Shown: one piece after another, positions 11,162-24,096 of the stretch
How positions within the stretch are numbered: position 1 is the stretch's first letter
How the letters are laid out: the number at the start of each line of letters is the position of its first letter
NCBI GenBank assembly: GCA_047495785.1
Contig: JBLDXI010000029.1
Coordinates: 3,100,001 to 3,164,000 of the forward strand
Source of the DNA: Lepidodermella squamata
Taxonomy: Eukaryota > Gastrotricha
DNA: 64,000 bases
Direction: 5' to 3'
Made by a program: the position numbers and the translations under genes
The notes under the pieces: model-generated
What the model was told of the DNA's origin: nothing
The model's database searches: none
What the model saw: only the letters and a program-made list of their open reading frames with translations

Positions 11162-12338
11162 TCAGTGGACTGGCAGGATTGACTCGGGGCAGCAAAGGCA
11201 GCTACAATACATTATAGGAACTCCGCATATAACGAGACCAATGCAGGCAGCCAAGGCGATCCACAAGTAAAAATTGAGCTCTGAAATTAAAAAAAATAGG
11301 TAAATAAAAATAACTTGGAAATGTAAATAAAATGATCGATTCCAGGTATCGATTTTACAAATCACTGATTTTTCCGATAAAATCACAATTTCGAAGACCT
11401 AATAAGGATAACCCAAGGATATCACGTGAACAAATTATCAAAATTATTATCAAAATCGAATAATATCGAAAGGAAATTTAGTTCAAATTCAGAATTTTGG
11501 TTTGCAAAACTAGAGCCTTTTCATATGGCAAGGATGCGCCGGTCTCACCTGTAAGCAAAATAAATTTATCCTTAAATTATATAAATTTTAATTTTAAATC
11601 GAAATTCGCTCAGTTGTTGATTTTTTCGAAAAATACTTCGAATTAATAATTGAAAACTTGAATACCTGATTTATCAGAGCCGTCAATCGAAGACGTGCTG
11701 TTCGAATTGCTCGAAGATGGGGTTATTATTCGCTGATTATTGATCGGATTCGAATGGGCCCTACCCCTTGACAATCGCCGAACCTGAGATCGCTTCACTC
11801 GACCCAAAGAAGCCTCGTAAATCACCTCGCCAAAACACTCGAAAAATTCATCGCCGATTTGCGGAAATAAATCGCCAAAATTTTCGTTATTTTCCAACAG
11901 GTAAAAATCGAAAGAAGGCCGATCTCCAGTTTGATCAACGTAATAAAGCTTCATCATTTTCCGCGGAAATCTACCAGGGAATTTAAGAAACTGGCTCGAA
12001 TTTGATGAAAACGTGAGATTATCAGGGCACGAGCCAAGAAAACAGGTTAAATTGAATCGCGGGAAAAATCCGATAAATTCGTCCTCGCCATTTCCATCAA
12101 TTTCCGCCAAATATCGTGGGAAAATTGGCAGAACAACCGCCGATTTTTCGCGCTTTCCATCGAAATATTGCCGGCTAGCAGCGTTCGTGCTCGCAAAAAT
12201 GTGCATCGTCTTCAAATTCGCCGTACATTCATCGTCGATTTTCGCAATTGTAGCTCGGAAAAACATGGCTAATTCATGTTTCGAGAAAACGAGAATCGGC
12301 AGAGATAGCAAAATCGCGACAAGACATAAAATCATCAT
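11162..12338 (-). CDS. Type I membrane protein, tandem paralogue 1
   Basis: Unrecognised single-pass membrane protein, 263 residues. Exons 12338-11666 and 11280-11162 with a phase-1 junction; coding total 792 bases. The chosen start gives a signal peptide (MMILCLVAILLSLPILVFS). The ectodomain includes CTANLKTMHIFASTN and FNLTCFLGSCPDNL, several N-glycosylation sequons and a Ser/Asn-rich stalk (SSSNSNSTSSI). Exon 2 encodes the membrane helix LWIALAACIGLVICGVPIM and a short Cys-rich tail (CSCLCCPE) that could be palmitoylated. The neighbour at 12563-13568 has the same exon structure, intron phase and total length, so start and splice choices support each other. Function unknown. Confidence 0.8.
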
Positions 12339-12562
12339 TTTTAAACGAATAAAATTTCTAAAAAATTGGAATAATCTTGATAAAAGCAGAAAAATAATAT
12401 TTCTCATCATCAACCTGACTTTAAAATCAATCACATACAATCATTATTTCATCTTTCAGCTCATCATCGGCAATAAATCCCCCTTAAATCTTGGGGGAAA
12501 ATGTGCAAATTCTATAATTATACTTGTTTGTTGTTTGTTGGTAGAATTTGAGCGAATCGTCT

Positions 12563-13568
12563 TCAGGCCGCGCTGTTAGCAGTGTTTTGGCGCTGCTTTT
12601 TCTTCGATTCGTGACTTTTTTTCAGGCAATAATAGATGCCCCAAACAATCAAAAGTATAACCAAAATGCTCCAGACTAAAAAGCAATAATATAAAGAAAA
12701 TACAATTTTCAGCAGACCTCAAATTTGTATTGGAATTTTAACAAAAATCACAAAAAAATCACGCTTTACAACGCAATAAAAAAAATTGAAAAATTTTCCA
12801 GTCGTCATTTTCTTCTGCAATTCGGGCTTTCAAGTAATTAATTAGCTTGATTCCGGAAAAAAAACAGGGATAGCCTATAAATTACTTACGAATCTTCGTA
12901 ATTCGCTGAAATGATTCGTGGCTTCGAATAACTGCAGCCTGATATTCCAATGTTATATCTTTTGCCTTGTCTTCGTATTTCTTTTGAATTTCATAGTGGC
13001 CGTTATCCCATCCCTGGGCCTGAGCTTTGTCGATGCCACCATTCAGCACAGCCACGCTGCCTCGGCATTTTACAATCGATTGCTGGCCGTGATTCGAATG
13101 GGCCTGGTCATGCCCGGCGACGAGAGACAGCTTGAATTGAGCCGGATTTGCCGCCTCCTTATCGCTGCAAAGATCCATCGTCGAATTCCGGCCATATTGA
13201 CACGTCGAATTCAGCGATAAATTCGACGGTTCGAACCTCGGAAAATTGGGGCAAGACGGCTCGAGTGAATAACACGTCAAGCTCAGCTGCGGCAAAATCC
13301 AGCCAGAAAACTCGGGATCGTCACTCACGAGGTTCGCTTTACAAATTGAAATATTCGCTGAAAATTTGCTAGCAATTTCAGGGAAGAGATTCGATTCCGT
13401 CGAAGCGTGAATAACCAGGTTTGAGATATCGCCAGCGCAGTGATCATCGTCGATTGCTGGGATTGACATCTCCAAGTAGTAGAGCTGGGGTTCAGTTTTA
13501 GCAGCATTTGACCCAATTCCGATCATCAGCAGAGCCACAGCAGAAATCAGGTTCAATTGATACTTCAT
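12563..13568 (-). CDS. Type I membrane protein, tandem paralogue 2
   Basis: Paralogue of the gene just downstream, also 263 residues in two exons (13568-12890 and 12675-12563, phase-1 junction, coding total 792). Signal peptide MKYQLNLISAVALLMIGIG. Shared ectodomain landmarks are the Asp-rich start IPAIDDDHCAGD, NLVIHASTES and LSLTCYSLEPSCPNF. After the stalk (KYEDKAKDITLEYQAAVI), exon 2 gives the helix LWSILVILLIVWGIYYCL and a basic tail (KKSHESKKKQRQ), unlike the Cys-rich tail of its sister. The spacing between the two coding regions is about 225 bases, head-to-tail, suggesting tandem duplication. Cell-surface role inferred from topology only; the fold is not recognised. Confidence 0.8.
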
Positions 13569-16139
13569 TTTATTACAACAGCAATTACAGCTTTGATGCA
13601 AAAATCTATAATAATAATAAAACAGGAAAGTAATAAAAACGCCACCTTAAAAATAATGATTGCGTCGCTTTTCTTTTCTGAGTACTTGCGAGGTCATCGT
13701 CTGCTTTTGCTTCTCAAATCGCGTGCCCCATTTTGTGTGTGCTTATTTTTTCGTGAATGAGCGTGGCGATAAACAACGAAAGTACCAGGCGATGTTCGCT
13801 TGGCAATTTTCAGCCATGAATTTCGAAAATACAGCTAACTGCCTTAAATCAGGACTAGCATGCCTTCATTCGCTGGAATAAGCTTGATTTCAGTTTAAAA
13901 AATTTCCGAAGGTGCAAAATAAAGCAGAGGCAAAAATGAACACGACAGTTCCTTCTGGATGCAAGGTCGAAATTCAGGTCAAAAAAGAAAAGAGCGGAGA
14001 AAAATGGTCTTCCTTTTCGTTCAAAACTCTCCAAATTTTGCTTTCTTTATTTTCGGCGGAAAATCGGAAGTCGGAAGCGCCGATTGGGAAATTTCTTGAA
14101 ATTTACGAGAAATCGAGATTTATCTGAATTCAAGGTATAATTCAATTCGAATAGGATCGCGAAAAGCTATCGGATGAATTTGTCGCAGAGATTAAAATTA
14201 AGAAAAATACATGAAAAATATCACAACTAAAAGTTTTTAAAAAATCCCGAAATACCATTCCATAAGAATTTGAACGATGGCACTGAAGTTGCTGGTGATA
14301 AACATTGAGCGAGAATTTCCAGAATTAACAGAAAAAAATTCGGAAAAAAATTAACAGATTGCCAATAATTTTTGCAGTCGGCCAACATCTTCACTGCTGA
14401 GTTAACTTGTAACAAAAGAGAAATTTAGTAAAAAATTCCACCTTAATAGACGACGCTGTTTTCGTTTGTTTGATTTTTATTGCCCATTTGAGAGGTCGCG
14501 TGTTTTTTTCTTTTATCGCATGAATCATGAATGAATTAGCGTAAGAAATAGAAAATGAACGCAGAAATCTCACGCCATTTAAGTAGGAAAACTTTGCGAT
14601 TTCACTTGGGCAATTATTGAATTGGCCACATTTTCCTGAAATTACCGATTAATCAAATGTAATGGAATCGGCATTCCTCTCTAATTGGGATCCGAAAGTT
14701 TTCTTCACATTTCAAGAAATCTCTTGATTGATTTGTTGAGATCTCATATCTCGATAATTTCAATCAGCAAAAAAACGCAAAATATGACAGATTTCACTGC
14801 ATCAGACAACAGCGATCCATTGCGCCGATTTATATGATGTAATTAAGCATTAAGCCCGGCCACATCAGTGAAAACAAACTAAAAAAGGGAAAACAACGAA
14901 AAATTGTTAAATATTTTCATTAAAATTTCGGGGTTTCTATCGAACTGAAAATAATTTACTAAATTATAATTTGACCGTAAAAACGTGTCTGTGTCATCCC
15001 GGTGACTCTGTCTGGTGAGCGATGGTTGCACTCACCACGTTGCAACGTTTTTCCATTTGTTCAATATTTTCATTTTTTCAATTTTTTCATTATATTTTTT
15101 CGGTTCTTTTTCTTCAAGCCAGGAATCAGGAATACAAGTTGAAAGATTACCACCTAAATAAACAAATAATTTGAATTTTTCATTGGGAAATTTGGCCGCA
15201 ATTACCTATAGCCATAACTGTGCGTCGCCGCAGGTCGCGTTTTACTATACAGCGTGTTCCAGAAGTTGTGCAACTATTTTTTAATTTCGCAAAATTTTGT
15301 AGGAAATTCAGCTAATTCTCCTATTTAAAACGTACCGATAGATCATCTATTCGCGATTTAACCAAAAAATTAATAATTTTCCGGGGAAAACCCCGATGAT
15401 AACGGCAGGTTCGGTAATTTTCGGTTTTCATCTGGTTTGATCCAATTTCTTCGGATTTTTTTAATTTTATTAGTATTCTCGTGAATTTTTTCAATTTTTC
15501 TAAAAAATTGTCGTTTACTTTCTTTGCCTGCGTAAAATACTGGACACAATGAATTATATCAACTAAGGAAATGATCGAAGGAAAAAAATATAATCCGAAC
15601 CTAAAACCAGGGCATTGGTCTGGATTTACATGGGCGGGTCGTTTTCACCGGCCTAAACTCACCTGAGAACATTAGCTTGCCGTGACCTCATTTAGGGACA
15701 TCTCCGTCGAAAAATGTACACGCACGATGGGGTCTGTTGAAGATCTAAATTTTCCCAAATTTCCTAAATTTTTTGAAGTTTGTGATCTGTGAGCTTGATA
15801 AGTCGTCAATTTTTAGCCACTTAGCAAGCTAAGGAACCTTTTTCAATCTAAGCTTTAGCTTCAAAAAGGTTCCATTAGCTTCAAACAGGTTAGTTTCGCC
15901 CCATACCAGCCTAATCCGTGGCTGAATCAGTTTCTGAGGTTTCATCAAAAGGTCTTGAAAACTTGGTTGAAATCATCTATTTGAAATCTAGCTTGAATCA
16001 TCCCAGCCCCAAGATTTAGATAAAAAACAATAAATTGCTGGCCAGTGTTAAATTTCTTAAATTAAAATCGAAAAATAATCTCATCGCAATAATAACTATT
16101 CAGGCTTTCTTGTGGGGAATTAGTTTCCCCTTTAATTCC
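13569..16139. other. Long AT-rich intergenic stretch, no gene seen
   Basis: About 2.6 kb with many stops in all frames. Short open frames at 13912-14127 and on minus at 14227-14573 are lysine/phenylalanine-rich, as expected of AT-rich non-coding DNA, with no splice partners. I see no tRNA, transposon terminus or tandem array here. Confidence 0.45.
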
Positions 16140-17280
16140 TGAATGATATGGAAAAATCGCGTTTTGCCATGTCATCGTCTGTTCTACATTTTTTGTTCTT
16201 TTTTTCATTTTCGAAAAAATTAAGCTAGACAATTTTAATTAGTCGTCGCGACGAGTGCGTCAAAGTTGAATACTTTTTTCAAACATTATTTATCCAACTG
16301 CTAGCAGGAGTCTTTGTCTCGACCGAAGGCGGGCAAAACGTGAGCTGGCGGCAGGTAATACAGCCGCGTCAATTTCATACAATTTCGCGAGCTGCTATCT
16401 GTCAACTCTTCCAGACAGCCAGTCAATTATATTAGGGCTGCGTTTTTAGTTTGTTTAGAAGTATAATTTATATTAAAACAACAACGTGATACTACTATAA
16501 GGAACTAAGCTACAAAAATAGTTGTAAAATTAGGGTAATCTCTTATAACCGGCAAACTACTCTAGACATCCATTCATCAACATCAGGGCAGTATTTGTAT
16601 TTGTGAAGAAAAAATAATATAAATAATAAAAAAATATCAGACAATGGTCAAAATTATATAATTAAAAGACATTATTTTGAGGTCATTCGATAATAAAATG
16701 ATTCAACTGGTGACGATACGCAATCGTTGGCACGGCCTGTATATTGAAAGGAGAAGGCACTATCGGGCTAGTTCGCCATAGTGTCTCTTCGAAGCAGATG
16801 AGCGAAAAGAGCAATGACAGCAGAGCAGCGCCATAATAACAGAAAAACGATATAAGAGTTACTCTATGACTTAACCCAATTTTCGGAGCTGTTCATTCCA
16901 GCGATAGGACTCACCAAGCCATCAAAAGTTCGTTTCCAACTAAAATTCGAAACGATTAGGTGATTTTCAGATTTTTGCGACCTCATCATCTAGAACATTC
17001 GTTCCTTAGATTGATTCCAAAACGGAAATTCTGATTTGTAGCGCAGGAGATATAAGGAAATCCAGGAAATCCAAGTTTGAAGGATGAGATTTGAAGATGC
17101 ATTCGAGATTATGGCGAAAACTTGCTGAACTAAAATTCTTGGATATCATTGGTTTTACTAGAAGTTCAATCTCTTCTGTGCGATCAATCTCTCCGGAAAC
17201 TTCGGTATTAGACAAAAATATGTGAATTTGAGGCCCGTGTGTGCCTCCAATTGCAAGTTTGCCGTCTCAAGCAAAAATCG

Positions 17281-17680
17281 TGTGAAGTTAAATATCGCAA
17301 ATGAAAGCTAGACTGTGCTTTTTGGCAGTCCAAACTACTTGGAGTTGTTTACAAGTTTCGTAATACATTTTTTTCGCCCCAGAAGACGAACGTCTACATC
17401 ATTAACACCTTCCGTATTCATTCGAATAATTACATGTGTAACCTTGCATCAAATCTTTATGTTTTGCCTTGACCGATTTATTTTGATTTAGATTCAAGAT
17501 ACCTCGACAGCTTTGAAGCATTAAAGATTCCCCGTCCCACAATGAAGCATCTGTAACTTCAGGAAATCGTCGAGCTGATTTTATGGCGGTTCGTGCGAAG
17601 TATGTCTGTCATAAGGCGGCGCAGATATATATTCCTGGTGAAATGGCGCTAAAAGAATATCAGTCTTCTCATCTTTCCCC
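17281..17680 (+). promoter_or_regulatory. Conserved promoter of cysteine-rich gene, copy 1
   Basis: The 400 bases before the gene are conserved in the copies at 28070-28477 and 39220-39643. A TATA-like TATATATT lies at 17626, about 55 bases before the ATG, matching TATAAAT at the same distance in the other two copies. Upstream conserved blocks include CGCCCCAGAAGACGAA and CGTATTCATTCGAATAAT, candidate shared control elements. Confidence 0.55.
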
Positions 17681-18543
17681 ATGGCTTACCTTACCCTGAC
17701 GATTCTCGCTGCCGCCTGTGCTGCAGTCACAGCCTGCCCAGCTTCGACGACTACAACACCGTGCCCAACTGGCTCGACTTGCTCATCAGGTCAAAGCTGC
17801 CTGAACACGGCCAATCCGTGTACTACAAGCGGCCAGAGCTGCCAAGCAGCGGTATGATCTAAACCTTTCTTGAGCATTCAATTCAATTCTTTCCTTTAGT
17901 CTACTTACCAATTATGCTCAATGACGACTCTAGGGACTGGCCCTGGGGTTGGTAAAACTGTCAAATTTTGCCACAACATCGCCGGAGCTTCGTGCACGGC
18001 TTATCTTACAGTATCACCTGCTGCTATGGTAATTATTTCAGTAACTCATCAGAACCCAATATCGATTCTTGCGGCTATAGGCTTCAACTGACTCGCCAAA
18101 CAGTTTCAGCACATTTGCTGCATGCTGTGCAGCCACACAGACTACTATCCTCGCTGGGTTCATCCAGTACGAAGTCCTCCCACAGGCGAGCAATGCCCCT
18201 GGCATTTTGACCTGTATCGGCGCAGCTGACGGGAATCCTTACAAAGTAACTGGCGCGAGTGCCAGTGCAACGGCTGGCGAATGCATTCGCTTCCCCAACA
18301 CTGCTAGCTCTGCTGGCAACATGGTTCTAACTAGCGGATTGGTGAGAGCAGGCGTTTTTTTTCCGTATCTAAGGTATAATAATTGATGTTATGTTACAGA
18401 CCACCGTTCCAGGGTCACAGTATGGCCAGTCTACATTCGCCGTTTGTTGCTTCTATCTCGGCACCGCACCCGTTAGACAAATTCCCACTTCAACCCCTGT
18501 ATACGGCTTAGTAATGGAAAGATGCTCCGCCTCTAATACTTGA
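17681..18543 (+). CDS. Cysteine-rich secreted family, member 1
   Basis: Unrecognised secreted protein, 234 residues. Exons 17681-17851, 17900-18028, 18081-18341, 18400-18543, all junctions phase 0, coding total 705. Signal peptide MAYLTLTILAAACAAVTA, then a short Thr/Ser/Cys-rich region (CPASTTTTPCPTGSTC..., six Cys), then a core found in every member: YQLC, TVKFC, ASC, FAACCA, CIGAA, CIRFPNT, FAVCCFYLG and a final RC. The core pattern includes two vicinal Cys pairs, suggesting a disulfide-locked extracellular domain. The N-terminal variable region is shorter than in members at 28.5 and 39.6 kb. A likely poly(A) signal AATAAA sits near 18829. Regulation is probably by the duplicated TATA promoter. 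Confidence 0.85.
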
Positions 18544-18869
18544 AAACACAACAAATTGATTGATTTCCTTCAATATCGGATTGAAAAACTGACTAATTTC
18601 ACACAGTGGCGCTAAAATTTCGTCTCAAGAAACAGCTTATCGATAGTAGAAACTTCAATTCTTGCGGTAAATCGAAATTCTTGATAATTGCTCGCTGTTT
18701 GTCCTAATTTGGTAAATCATCCCCATAAACCAATATGCAGCTAGTTTTCATGGTCTCTCCATGAGACGCAATTTTAGCGTCATCACATTATTTAGTGAAA
18801 TATATTTTAAAATCGGCTACTGTAAGTCGAATAAACTCGATAAAAATGATGAACCTTTATCTTTGTTTC

Positions 18870-19617
18870 GATCCAAGGAAATGTTGACAAGTTCGACTGC
18901 GTGTCCACCGAGTTAGAGAGCCTATTCGGTGCCTGTTTGCGAGTTCACAATGTCTCATCCATTTTGGTGGTCATGCGCGTTATGACTAGATATGATGAAA
19001 GGATTCACTGCATGTATCGAGCTGTTATCAAACAATGGCGGATCGCCAAACTTGATACGACATTGGGCCTGAGTTATTGGCGGTAACTAAAGTGAGAAAC
19101 CTAAACATAGCATGACTGTTAACAAGTGCATAACAAGTGAGGTTGGCAAAATGTTTGACATTGTGAGATTTTAGTGCTACTCTCAAGATCAATTAACGAG
19201 CAGTCGAACGATATCAAACAGAGGGTGATATTTATCAGGGTTGCAGAGAAAATGGGAAAATTTACGAGCGAAATACATATTCGAACTTGGCCATTTTAAG
19301 CCATGAATATTTTGAAAATTCAGACAAGTCTCCATAAATCAGCGACTGCTGGCCCATTGGGCGATTATAGCATGTTATAGCACGAAAAAGGCAGCTCTAT
19401 TCGATGTAGGTGTGAGTTAGGAGTCTGGGAGTGATGAGGAGGTAGGTGTGGGTTACAAGTAATACAAGCATGCGATGATGATCTCTCGTCCAAAATTGGG
19501 AATGTCCGATTTGTGCTCCTCTATAGGAATTATTAATCGTAATCGACGATCGACTTAGCAAATTATCATCAGAGGTATAAATGCCGCCTTGGGCAATTGA
19601 CACCATCATCAAACTGG
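18870..19617. other. Intergenic up to the LTR element
   Basis: No gene recognised. A 61-codon open frame at 18901-19086 has no domain or splice support. The stretch ends at the target-site copy of the Ty3/gypsy insertion. Confidence 0.45.
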
Positions 19618-19622
19618 CCAGG

Positions 19623-19900
19623 TGTTGGGTTCTTGCCAAAGTGATCGTGAGAAGTGACACATAAAAATGACCTAATTAATAACCTCATTTCTCAGGCTCT
19701 ACTTACAGCATCATAACTACTAACCGTTGCAACTAACATTTAGAGAAACCAAATTTGTATTCGAAATCGGATTTACTGTGCCAAATCATACTTACCAAAT
19801 TGCTTATTAATTCCACTAATTCGCGATTTACTAATTAGGGGTTTATATGAATAAAATTTCATTTTGAAGTTTAATCGACTTTTGTGATCGAGTCTCAACA
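19623..19900 (+). repeat. 5' LTR
   Basis: 278 bases, starts TGTTGGGTTC and ends GAGTCTCAACA. Matches the 3' LTR at all but one position by eye. It should contain the element's promoter; no clear TATA box stands out apart from AT-rich TTATATGAATAAAA near its end. Confidence 0.95.
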
Positions 19901-19902
19901 AT

Positions 19903-19917
19903 TGGCGACGCGAGAAA
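19903..19917 (+). promoter_or_regulatory. Primer-binding site, probably tRNA-Ser
   Basis: TGGCGACG directly follows the 5' LTR after two bases. It complements the CGUCGCCA 3' end typical of a tRNA-Ser isoacceptor, as used by several metazoan gypsy elements. Match beyond eight bases is partial, so the tRNA assignment is tentative. Confidence 0.55.
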
Positions 19918-19926
19918 AACACCATC

Positions 19927-22900
19927 ATGAGTGACTTGGCCGCGATTTTGGAGCGTTTGACTACATTGACAGCTTCGCAGGCCGAGGCATTAGCCCAGCA
20001 TTCCGCTGCGCTCGACTTGTTGTCATCAAACAATGAAACCAAGGTTACAAAGGAATTTCCAGGGTTCGACCCGCAGTCCGAGATATGGGAAGATTATCAG
20101 GAACGGTTCGATAATTTTACGAAGGCCCACGCGAAATCGAAGACGAAAGCGGCCTATTTCCTGAGTTGCCAGTCAGAGGCGATTTTCAAGGAGATCAAAA
20201 CTTACCTTCAGCAACTGCCTTCCCCGAAAAAAGTGAACGATGCGACTTACGACGACATCACGGTCTTTATGCAGAAGCAGTACGACCCGAAGAAGTATGT
20301 CGTCCGCGAACGTCACAAGTTTTGGAATAATATTGGCAGAAAAGCGGGTGAGTCGATTCCTCAGCTGGTTGCCAGAATTCGCCAGGATGCGGCTACCTGT
20401 GGTTTTTCAAATATCACTAACCCCTTAGATGAAGCGTTGCGCACCCGTTTCATTTGCTCTGTCAAAAATGAAGCAGTCTTAAAGGCGATTTTCAAGATTT
20501 CTGATACTGATCTTTCATTTCAAAAGGCCATTGATGTCGCGCTTGAAGTGGAGGAGGCGGCGAAAGTTGCCAAGGAGACAGTTTCTGGCCCTCAATTGTC
20601 TTCTCAGTCAGTGCACAACGTGTCTTCGGATGGTCGTCGAGCTGGAGTCAAGAATAAGAACAAACGTCTGTTCAACAAGGGTCGAAGTTCGAAATTTCAA
20701 TCGTCGAATCGCGAATCTTGCCGGGCGTGCGGCAAATTCGATCATCATCGAAATACTTGCAAGTTCAAAAATGCTGAGTGCCATTTTTGTCACAAACTAG
20801 GTCATATTCAAGCGGCTTGTCTCAGTCGTCAAAGGGCTGATCGACAAACATCGTCTGTTCCTCAACCCGTCAATGCTATTCGTGCTCAGGGTGGCCGCTC
20901 TCTTCAGGTGATCGATCGCGAATCGAACTCGAGTGACGCTATTTTTCAATCGTTTTTAGTGTCCAATCGGTTAGTCCAGCTCGAAATTGACTGTGGCTGT
21001 GGGGTAAATTTCATTTCGACCGAGGTTTGGAAACAAGTCGGTTCTCCTGCTCTTCATCCCTGCAGCACTCGATTCGTCAGTGCGTCGAATCACCCGATTC
21101 CTGTTTCGGGCACAGTCGTCTTACCGGTCTGCATTTCCGGTCAGCAAAATGTTTCGGACGTTTTGTTTCATGTTTCTGCTCATCTTAATTTGCTTGGCCG
21201 TAGTGGAATTCTTCAAATAAATTTGTCTATTGATCAGTTGCTGGGAATAACATCTGGTTCTACTTCAACTCGTCAGTTTGTTTCAAAGATTTTTGATAAC
21301 ATTAAGCCGGATTCGGAACTACAAAAGGCCTGCCGCGATCTTTGCAATGAATTTCCGGAGTTTTTCAAACCTGAACTCGGTTGTTTGCGCGATTTTGAGC
21401 TTGAGGTTAAATTTAAGCCCGAGTCGGTGCCGGTTTTCTGCAAGGCTCGACCGGTTCCGTTTGCTCTTGAACAGGACCTGGTGGATGCCTACGACGCCGG
21501 GGTGGCTAAAGGAGTTTGGGAACGGGTTCAATTCAATGACTGGGGTACGCCGGTTGTTCCTATTTAAAAACCGTTGCTTCCTGGCGAGACTAAACGGAAG
21601 TTACGAGTTTGCGGCGATTATTCGGCTTCGATTAATTCTCAGCTTGAACCTCATCGTTATCCACTACCTCTTCCAGCTGATTTGATGCGGAAATTACGTG
21701 GCGGCTATGGCTATAGTCAGATCGATTTGGCCGATGCCTACAACCAGATTTGCTTGGGTCCAGTGTCCCAAAAACGGCTGGCTCTTTCAACTCACAAAGG
21801 GGTTCTTCTTCAAAAACGATTACCTTTTGGAATTACTTCAGCGCCGGGCTATTTTCAAGAAATCATGGATAAATTGACCAGCGATTTGCCTGGTGTTGCT
21901 TGTTTTCTCGATAACATTTTTGTGTCTGGGATCGATGCCGCGGATCATCTATCGAATCTACGTAGGGCTTTGAAGCGCCTGGTTGATAATGGTTTGCGTG
22001 GTCGATTGGAAAAATGCGATTTTGCCATGCCGGTCATCGCCTGTTTGGGACATTTTTTGTCATCTGAAGGTTTGGCAATTGGACCTAAGGTTGATGCGGT
22101 TTTGGCAATGTCTGCTCCGTCGGATGTGGGTACGTTGAAGTCATTTTTGGGGCATGTTCAGTTTTATGCAAAATTTCTTCCACCGAACTTGTCCTCCATT
22201 CTTGAACCGCTTTATCGTCTGCTGAAACTCTCTGAACCGTGGTCATGGGGTGAGTCTCAGCAAGCAGCTTTTGAACGGGTCAAGTGTCTATTGTCATCGG
22301 ATGCGGTTCTGGTTCATTTTGACCCGAGTAAGACTCTGGGTTTGGCTGCCGATGCTTCAGAAGTTGGGATTGGGGCCGTTTTGTTTCATCGATTTGAAGA
22401 TGGTTCGGAACGACCAATCGCCAATGTTTCGAAATTACTCAACAGCAGTCAGCGTCGTTATAGTCAGATTCAACGTGAAGCTCTGGCTATCATCTTTGGA
22501 TTGAAAAAGTTTCATCAATTCGTCTACGGTCGTCATTTCATCATTGTCACTGATCATAAACCTCTGTTGTCGCTTTTTGGCTTCGACAAAGCGACGCCGG
22601 CTATGGCGGCTAATCGTCTAGCCCGTTGGTCCTGGATTCTTCATCAGTATGACTACGACATCGAGTACCGAGCGACTGCCAAGCACGGAAATGCTGATGC
22701 CCTGAGTCGATTGCCTGGGTCGCCTGACAATAATTTTGATGGGGAGGAAAGTGCTGATGATGTTCAAATGGTTTGCCAGGTCAACTTGATTAGTCAGCAA
22801 TTAAATGCTATCAACTCGACTGGCCACGACCCATTGGTTTTGGTTCGTGAGTCGGAGAAAGATCCAGTGATTTCTTCGGTTATTCGCTTTGTGGAAAATG

Positions 22901-24057
22901 GCTGGGCGGAGAAGCTTAACGAGTCGAAGTTGCAAGAAGTCAAGGAATTTAAAAAGTTGTCAGATTTCCTATCAGTTTCGGGCAAATGTCTTTTCTATGG
23001 CTCTCGAGTTGTTATTCCGACTTCTTTACGTAGTCACGTGCTTGGAATTTTACATCTGGGTCACATCGGAATCAGGCGAATGAAACAACTGGCTCGAAGC
23101 GCTGTTTATTGGCCTGGAATTGACGCAGAAATTACCGAAACGGGTCAAAATTGTGTCTCATGTGGTGAGCATCAGAATTTGCCGGTTAAGGCGGCTGTTC
23201 ATCCGTGGATGTTGCCGGAAGTTCCGTGGAGCCGACTGCATGTTGATCATGCGATCAATTTTCTGAAAACGAATTGGTTGGTTGTAGTCGACGTTTATTC
23301 GAAATACCCATGTATTCACCCTACGAGTTCGGTGTCTACAAAATCAACGACAGATCTGCTTGACGGCGATTTCGCTCATTTCGGATTTCCTCACGCGGTG
23401 GTCACCGACAATTCAACCACTTTCACATCGGAGGAGTTCCAGGAGTGGTGCGAGGAGAAGGGCATTGTTCATCTATCTGGAGCACCTTATCATCCCGAAA
23501 CCAACGGTCAGGCGGAAAGAATGGTAGAAACGTTCAAACAGAGTATGAAGAAATCGAGCTTGGTTCCGAAAACTGCTCTGAACGAATTTCTCATCACTTA
23601 CCGTCGTACACCGCTGCCGAATGGTCATTCACCCAGCGAACTGTTGAATGGCAGACAAATTCGCACAAAAATCGATCTGTTGGTTCCATCACCGTTGCAG
23701 TTCGAACTGATGCGTCTCAATCGACGAACAAAGGGGCGAGCATCTGCGGAAATCAACTTTAAAGTCGGTGATCGGGTGTTTGCTCTGTACCATGGTCAGG
23801 TCCGTGACCGAGAACCAAAATGGTATTTGGCTGAGGTTCTGAAGGTCGAAGGCCCACGTACCTGTGAAGTTAAGGTTTTGCCCGACGGCCCTATTTGGCG
23901 TCGACACTCAGATCAGCTGAGACCGTTCAAGGGTCCACCCGATGTTGTGTCTTCACAAAGACCGCCGGTGGCGGAACCCGATTCGTCATCAAGCCCGATT
24001 GCGATATTTACTCGCGACAATCCTCGCCGCTCAGGTCGTTTGCAAGCGAAGTCTTAG
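19927..24057 (+). pseudogene. gag-pol polyprotein with one in-frame stop
   Basis: One reading frame encodes gag and pol, interrupted by a single TAA at 21565-21567. Gag occupies about the first 260 residues, then two CCHC knuckles (CRACGKFDHHRNTC and CHFCHKLGHIQAAC, about residues 265-298) and a retropepsin-like protease whose active site reads IDCG where DTG or DSG is usual. The stop falls at the start of the RT palm. Downstream are RT (YSQIDLADAYNQI; FLDN at 21904-21915 in place of YxDD), RNase H (AADASEVGIGAVLF, TDHKPL) and integrase (HHCC finger, DDE core with VTDNSTTF and the E of GQAERM). With a stop, FLDN and DCG it is unlikely to be autonomous now, though nearly identical LTRs imply recent mobility. 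Readthrough cannot be excluded. Confidence 0.9.
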
Positions 24058-24096
24058 GTTTTCGAATGCCGGTACATTCTCAGCCAGCGGTGAAGG

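Larger units (their letters stand above)
16140..18860 (+). repeat. Segmental duplication unit 1
   Basis: First of four related units (others begin near 26290, 34620 and 38060). Shared landmarks in order are TTCTACATTTTTTGTTC or its variants with a CGAAAAAAT(T)AAGC segment, CTGTCAACTCTTCCAGACAGCC, ACCGGCAAACTACTCTAGACATCC, AAATATCAGACAATGG, then GTGAAGTTAAATATCGCAAATG, CGCCCCAGAAGACGAACGTC and the secreted protein gene. The downstream flank (TTTCACACAGTGGCGCTAAAAT, AATAAACTCGAT) is shared with unit 4. Homology therefore covers far more than the gene. Confidence 0.75.

Noticed and set aside
18901-19086. 61-codon open frame downstream of the first secreted gene
   Set aside because: The corresponding flank of the fourth duplication unit does not keep it.
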